A program made the position numbers and the translations under genes. Of a stretch of 64,000 nucleotides of DNA, positions 61,262 through 64,000 are shown piece after piece. Origin of the DNA: Pseudomonas fildesensis. Its GTDB lineage: Bacteria; Pseudomonadota; Gammaproteobacteria; Pseudomonadales; Pseudomonadaceae. Numbering within the stretch: the stretch's first letter is position 1; every line of letters begins with the position of its first letter. The DNA lies in the NCBI RefSeq assembly GCF_001050345.1, contig NZ_LFMW01000004.1, positions 62,001-126,000 of the forward strand, given 5' to 3'. The notes under the pieces were generated by a model, which had not been told where the DNA came from, did no database searches, and saw only the letters and a program-made list of their open reading frames with translations.

Positions 61262-62557
61262 ATGGACGTCACCGCAACCTTAAGCTTGGGCGATCCGCTG
61301 GAACCCGCACGCAAGGCCACCGCGCAAATGCTGCAAGAGCGCGAGCGCACCTTTTCGCTGCCGCAGCCGTTCTACTCTGATGAGCGGTTGTTTGATATCG
61401 ACATGCAGGAGATCTTCCAGAAAGAGTGGTTGATCGCCGGCATGACCTGCGAAATCCCCACCAAGGGCAATTACCTGACCCTGCAGATCGGCAAGAACCC
61501 GATCATCGTGATCCGTGGCGCCGAAGGCGTGGTGCATGCCTTCCACAACGTCTGCCGCCACCGCGGCTCGCGCTTGTGCACCAGCGACAAGGGCAAGGTC
61601 GCCAAGCTGGTCTGCCATTACCACCAGTGGACCTACGAACTCGACGGGCGCCTGTTGTTCGCCGGCACCGAGATGGGCGCCGACTTCGACATGAAGCAAT
61701 ACGGCCTCAAGCCGGTGAACGTGAAGACCGCCGGCGGCTATATCTTCATCAGCCTGGCCGAGAACCCGCCGGCCATTGATGACTTCCTGTCGACGCTGAA
61801 CCACTACATGGAACCGTACGACATGGAGAACACCAAGGTGGCGATTACCACCACCTTGTTCGAAAAGGCCAACTGGAAGCTGGTGCTGGAAAACAACCGC
61901 GAGTGCTACCACTGCAACGCGTCGCACCCCGAGTTGCTGAAAACCCTGCTGGAATGGGACGACGTCACCGACCCGCGTGCCGACCAGGCCTTCAAGGACC
62001 ACGTCGCCGCGTCGGCCGCCGCGTGGGATGCCGAGAAGATCCCTTACGCCCACGCCAGCTTCGGCCTGCGTAACCGCATCGTGCGCATGCCGCTGCTCAA
62101 GGGCACCGTGTCGATGACCCTCGACGGCAAGCAGGGCTGCAAGAAGTTGATGGGCCGCATTCAGAACCCGGACCTTGGCTCGATGCGTATCCTGCACCTG
62201 CCACACTCGTGGAACCACTGCATGGGCGACCACATCATCGTGTTCACCGTGTGGCCGATCAGTGCCCAGGAAACCATGGTCACCACTAAGTGGATCGTGC
62301 ACAAGGACGCGGTGGAAGGCGTGGATTACGACGTGGACCGCATGCGCCAGGTCTGGGACGCCACCAACGACCAGGACCGTCGCCTGGCCGAAGAGAACCA
62401 GCGCGGGATTAACTCCACCGCCTACCAGCCAGGGCCGTACTCCCAGACCTATGAGTTTGGTGTGGTGAATTTCGTGGATTGGTACAGCGAACGCCTGTTG
62501 AATAACCTGGGGGCGGCGCCCGCGCCGTATCTCAAAGGCGTTGCCGCCCACGAATAA
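61262..62557 (+). CDS. gbcA: GbcA, glycine-betaine demethylase oxygenase (Rieske)
   Basis: 431 residues from ATG 61262. Rieske oxygenase alpha-type subunit. The Rieske site CRH-x17-CHYH holds the 2Fe-2S cluster; the mononuclear iron histidines lie in CYHCNASHPE. It removes one methyl of glycine betaine as formaldehyde with O2, using GbcB as reductase. First step of the betaine, dimethylglycine, sarcosine, glycine route whose later enzymes are SoxBDAG and GlyA. The dimethylglycine demethylase (dgcAB) genes are not in the window. Confidence 0.95.
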   Translation: MDVTATLSLGDPLEPARKATAQMLQERERTFSLPQPFYSDERLFDIDMQEIFQKEWLIAGMTCEIPTKGNYLTLQIGKNPIIVIRGAEGVVHAFHNVCRHRGSRLCTSDKGKVAKLVCHYHQWTYELDGRLLFAGTEMGADFDMKQYGLKPVNVKTAGGYIFISLAENPPAIDDFLSTLNHYMEPYDMENTKVAITTTLFEKANWKLVLENNRECYHCNASHPELLKTLLEWDDVTDPRADQAFKDHVAASAAAWDAEKIPYAHASFGLRNRIVRMPLLKGTVSMTLDGKQGCKKLMGRIQNPDLGSMRILHLPHSWNHCMGDHIIVFTVWPISAQETMVTTKWIVHKDAVEGVDYDVDRMRQVWDATNDQDRRLAEENQRGINSTAYQPGPYSQTYEFGVVNFVDWYSERLLNNLGAAPAPYLKGVAAHE

Positions 62558-62566
62558 CCCCCCACC

Positions 62567-62592
62567 CCCTGCAGGAGCCGGCTCCTGCAGGG
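62567..62592 (+). terminator. Perfect 26-base palindrome after gbcA
   Basis: CCCTGCAGGAGCC joined to GGCTCCTGCAGGG is a perfect palindrome 10 bases past the gbcA stop. A continuation with one bulge (CCACC / GGTGG) lengthens the stem. There is no T-tract, so it acts as a weak stop or 3' stabiliser. The sequence core resembles the GGAGCCGGCT repeat family. Confidence 0.6.
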
Positions 62593-62665
62593 TGGTGGTG
62601 TATGAAATTTAACCATCAATATCACAAGCCGCAGCCCAGTAGCGTCTCGCCCATCCGCCAACAAC

Positions 62666-63215
62666 TTATCCACAGGTCCACCCACAGCAATTGTGGGCAA
62701 CTGCGTTGCTTGCTCGAAATTAAATGAAGAAAATCCGTGACTTATTCAGGCTGTACGAATTTGCGCACAACTGATCATTTTTTGATCACAGCTACGCAAG
62801 CCACGTATTACGTGACCTGTAGCGGTACGCAAACACCTTATCCACAGAAACACCAACAGAGTTTGTGGGCAACTTTGCTCCGGCTGTGGAAAACCGCTTC
62901 TCGATGCCATAAATACGGCGCCCCAAAGGTTTTCAGCCTCAAAAACGCATTATTGATCGAATTTTAATCAACCTTACCAACCCCACGTATTCCGTGGCCT
63001 GCAGTCGATAGCGAACATCTTATCCACAGAACCGCCAACAGACTTTGGGGGCAAGTCAACGGTAGCCTCAAGCCTTATCCACATGAAAACTCTCGTAAAA
63101 ACCGCGACTTAGCCTGGTTGTTTTTCGTACAGCAGGCTACAGCCCCTTAATTACGTGCCCTGTGGACAACCGCAAACACCTTATCCACAGCCAGGCTCAC
63201 AGCGATTGTGGGTAA
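62666..63215. repeat. Array of DnaA boxes in four paired modules
   Basis: Five exact TTATCCACA boxes lie at 62666, 62838, 63020, 63075 and 63181. In four modules a reverse-oriented relative starts exactly 26 bases after the box: TGTGGGCAA at 62692 and 62864, TGGGGGCAA at 63046, TGTGGGTAA at 63207. Modules are 161-182 bases apart and share upstream text such as CACGTATTACGTG and GCAAACACC. Extra one-mismatch boxes: TGTGGAAAA 62885, TGTGGACAA 63161. The 791-base spacer contains no gene. A TGATCA-5-TGATCA palindrome sits at 62772-62788. Confidence 0.85.
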
Positions 63216-63348
63216 AACCACCGCTTGGTGGTTCGTTGTACAAAAAATACTCATCGTTAAAGTTCATCTACACTCACCCGTGCAGTTACATCCATTGGCC
63301 TGGGTAAATGCAGAAGTCCTTGGCGCGACACAGAGAGGTAGACCAGTG

Positions 63349-63843
63349 ATGTGGCAGGGCACGCCCAGCCATCACTGCGCCAAAGGTTTTACGCTGATTG
63401 AATTACTACTGACGCTGGCCTTGCTGGCCACGCTTTCGACAGTTGCTTATCCGCTGACGGCGTTGATGGGTAAACGCGACCGGGAACTCGACTTGCAACG
63501 TTCGTTGCGGGAAATACGGCGCGCGATCGATTCCTACAAAGAGGCCGCCGACGACGGCCGTATCGAAAAGAGCATCAGCGACAGTGGTTATCCGCCCACC
63601 TTGCAAGTATTGGTTGAGGGCGTGACGGATAAAACCAACTTGCAAGGCAACACACTCTATTTTCTGCGACGTATTCCTCGCGACCCTGTCTGCGAGTGCC
63701 CTGAACGTGCGCCCGCAGAAACCTGGCAACTGCGCAGTTACAAGAGCACAGCCGAGAACCCACAAGAGGGAGAAGATGTATTTGACGTTTCATCCCGAAA
63801 CACCCGGGAGAGTTTGAATGGAACGTTATACAGCCAGTGGTAA
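63349..63843 (+). CDS. Type II secretion pseudopilin (GspG-like)
   Basis: 164 residues from ATG 63349 (AGAGAGG upstream); the longer frame to 63208 enters the DnaA-box array. Short positively charged leader, then the prepilin cut site G13-F14 and Glu18 in AKGFTLIELL, and a 20-residue hydrophobic helix. The C-terminal part has a calcium-binding-loop-like SDSGYPPTLQVLVEGV. Such pseudopilins form the piston of type II secretion. The next gene is a second one overlapping by 26 bases, so this begins a secretion operon that continues to the right. Confidence 0.8.
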   Translation: MWQGTPSHHCAKGFTLIELLLTLALLATLSTVAYPLTALMGKRDRELDLQRSLREIRRAIDSYKEAADDGRIEKSISDSGYPPTLQVLVEGVTDKTNLQGNTLYFLRRIPRDPVCECPERAPAETWQLRSYKSTAENPQEGEDVFDVSSRNTRESLNGTLYSQW

Positions 63844-64000
63844 TCGGGGGTTTACCCTGATCGAATTGCTGGTGGTCATGGCGATCATCGCCACCCTCAT
63901 GACCCTGGTCACGCCCCAGTATTTTCGCCAGCACGCCAAGGCCCAGGAAACCGTGCTGCGCCATAACCTGTCGTCCATCCGCCAGGCCCTCGACCAATAC
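63818..64000 (+). CDS. Second type II secretion pseudopilin (partial, cut by the window end)
   Basis: Starts at ATG 63818 with GGGAGAG nine bases ahead and reads MERYTASGNRGFTLIELLVV on to the window end, 61 codons without a stop. The prepilin peptidase site G11-F12 and Glu16 (RGFTLIELLVVMAIIATL) are complete. The end of the visible part (HAKAQETVLRHNLSSIRQAL) matches the helix after the hydrophobic segment in GspG. It overlaps the previous gene by 26 bases. Confidence 0.85.
   Translation, partial: MERYTASGNRGFTLIELLVVMAIIATLMTLVTPQYFRQHAKAQETVLRHNLSSIRQALDQY

Noticed and set aside
62600..63340. Chromosomal oriC
   Set aside because: DnaA boxes are dense, but none of rpmH, rnpA, dnaA, dnaN or gidA is present, which would be expected for a Pseudomonas oriC.
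63208..63348. N-terminal extension of the first pseudopilin
   Set aside because: The added 47 residues lie over the DnaA-box array and would move the prepilin cut site far from the start.

Overview
The window reads as chromosome of a fluorescent Pseudomonas (P. fluorescens group). The coding is GC-rich. Operons are typical of the genus: pqqFABCDE, a bioBFHCD run, creBCD, glcB, and the sarcosine / glycine-betaine catabolic cluster. Spacers carry several families of short palindromic (REP/REPIN-like) repeats of the kind common in this group. No rRNA, tRNA, CRISPR array, IS element or phage module was seen.

Layout. 1-3.6 kb: tail of pqqF, then pqqA-B-C-D-E (PQQ cofactor synthesis). 3.6-6.7 kb: a Pmp3/YqaE membrane peptide, an antitoxin-like HTH protein without a visible toxin, a class III aminotransferase and a divergent LysR regulator. 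6.9-14 kb: three paralogous FadE-type acyl-CoA dehydrogenases, with a GGDEF diguanylate cyclase between the second and third; two PsrA-like palindromes lie upstream of the outermost gene. 14.4-19.3 kb: a small conserved protein and biotin genes bioD-C-H-F-B on the minus strand. 19.4-25.2 kb: comF, modE, phoX, srkA, rarD. 25.4-32.5 kb: GcvR-like ACT protein, glcB, an unknown protein, a lone receiver domain, a cNMP/CBS/DUF294 protein and a DnaQ-type exonuclease. 32.8-39 kb: iron uptake locus (ECF sigma, FecR-like regulator, TonB receptor of the FiuA/FoxA/FhuA type, PepSY siderophore-reductase-like protein, 56-aa membrane peptide) followed by a GST. 39.3-43.3 kb: creD, creC, creB and a retropepsin-like protein. 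43.4-48.3 kb: accessory stretch with a broken acyltransferase, a DUF2780 protein, an ECF sigma / anti-sigma pair plus a truncated anti-sigma paralogue, a structured leader in front of a small gene, and a probable pore-forming toxin with a membrane immunity protein. 48.4-62.6 kb: fdhA, purU, soxG-A-D-B, glyA, traX, threonine aldolase, gbcB, gbcA, a complete route from glycine betaine and sarcosine to glycine, serine and C1 units. 62.6-63.3 kb: about 790 bases without a gene, holding a remarkable array of DnaA boxes. 63.3-64 kb: two type II secretion pseudopilin genes, the second cut by the window end.

From memory of P. aeruginosa PAO1, the gene order resembles three separate PAO1 blocks (pqq; PA0460s to PA0508; PA5410 to PA5421) placed side by side, with the accessory 43-48 kb stretch at one joint and the DnaA-box array at the far edge of the third. 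Start codons were moved from the longest open frame wherever a better ribosome-binding site or family start was visible.

The best candidates for something new are the DnaA-box array (62666-63215), the toxin/immunity pair (46970-48304), the foldable leader upstream of the 86-aa gene (46454-46563), and the truncated anti-sigma paralogue with its own ECF-like promoter (45759-46278).
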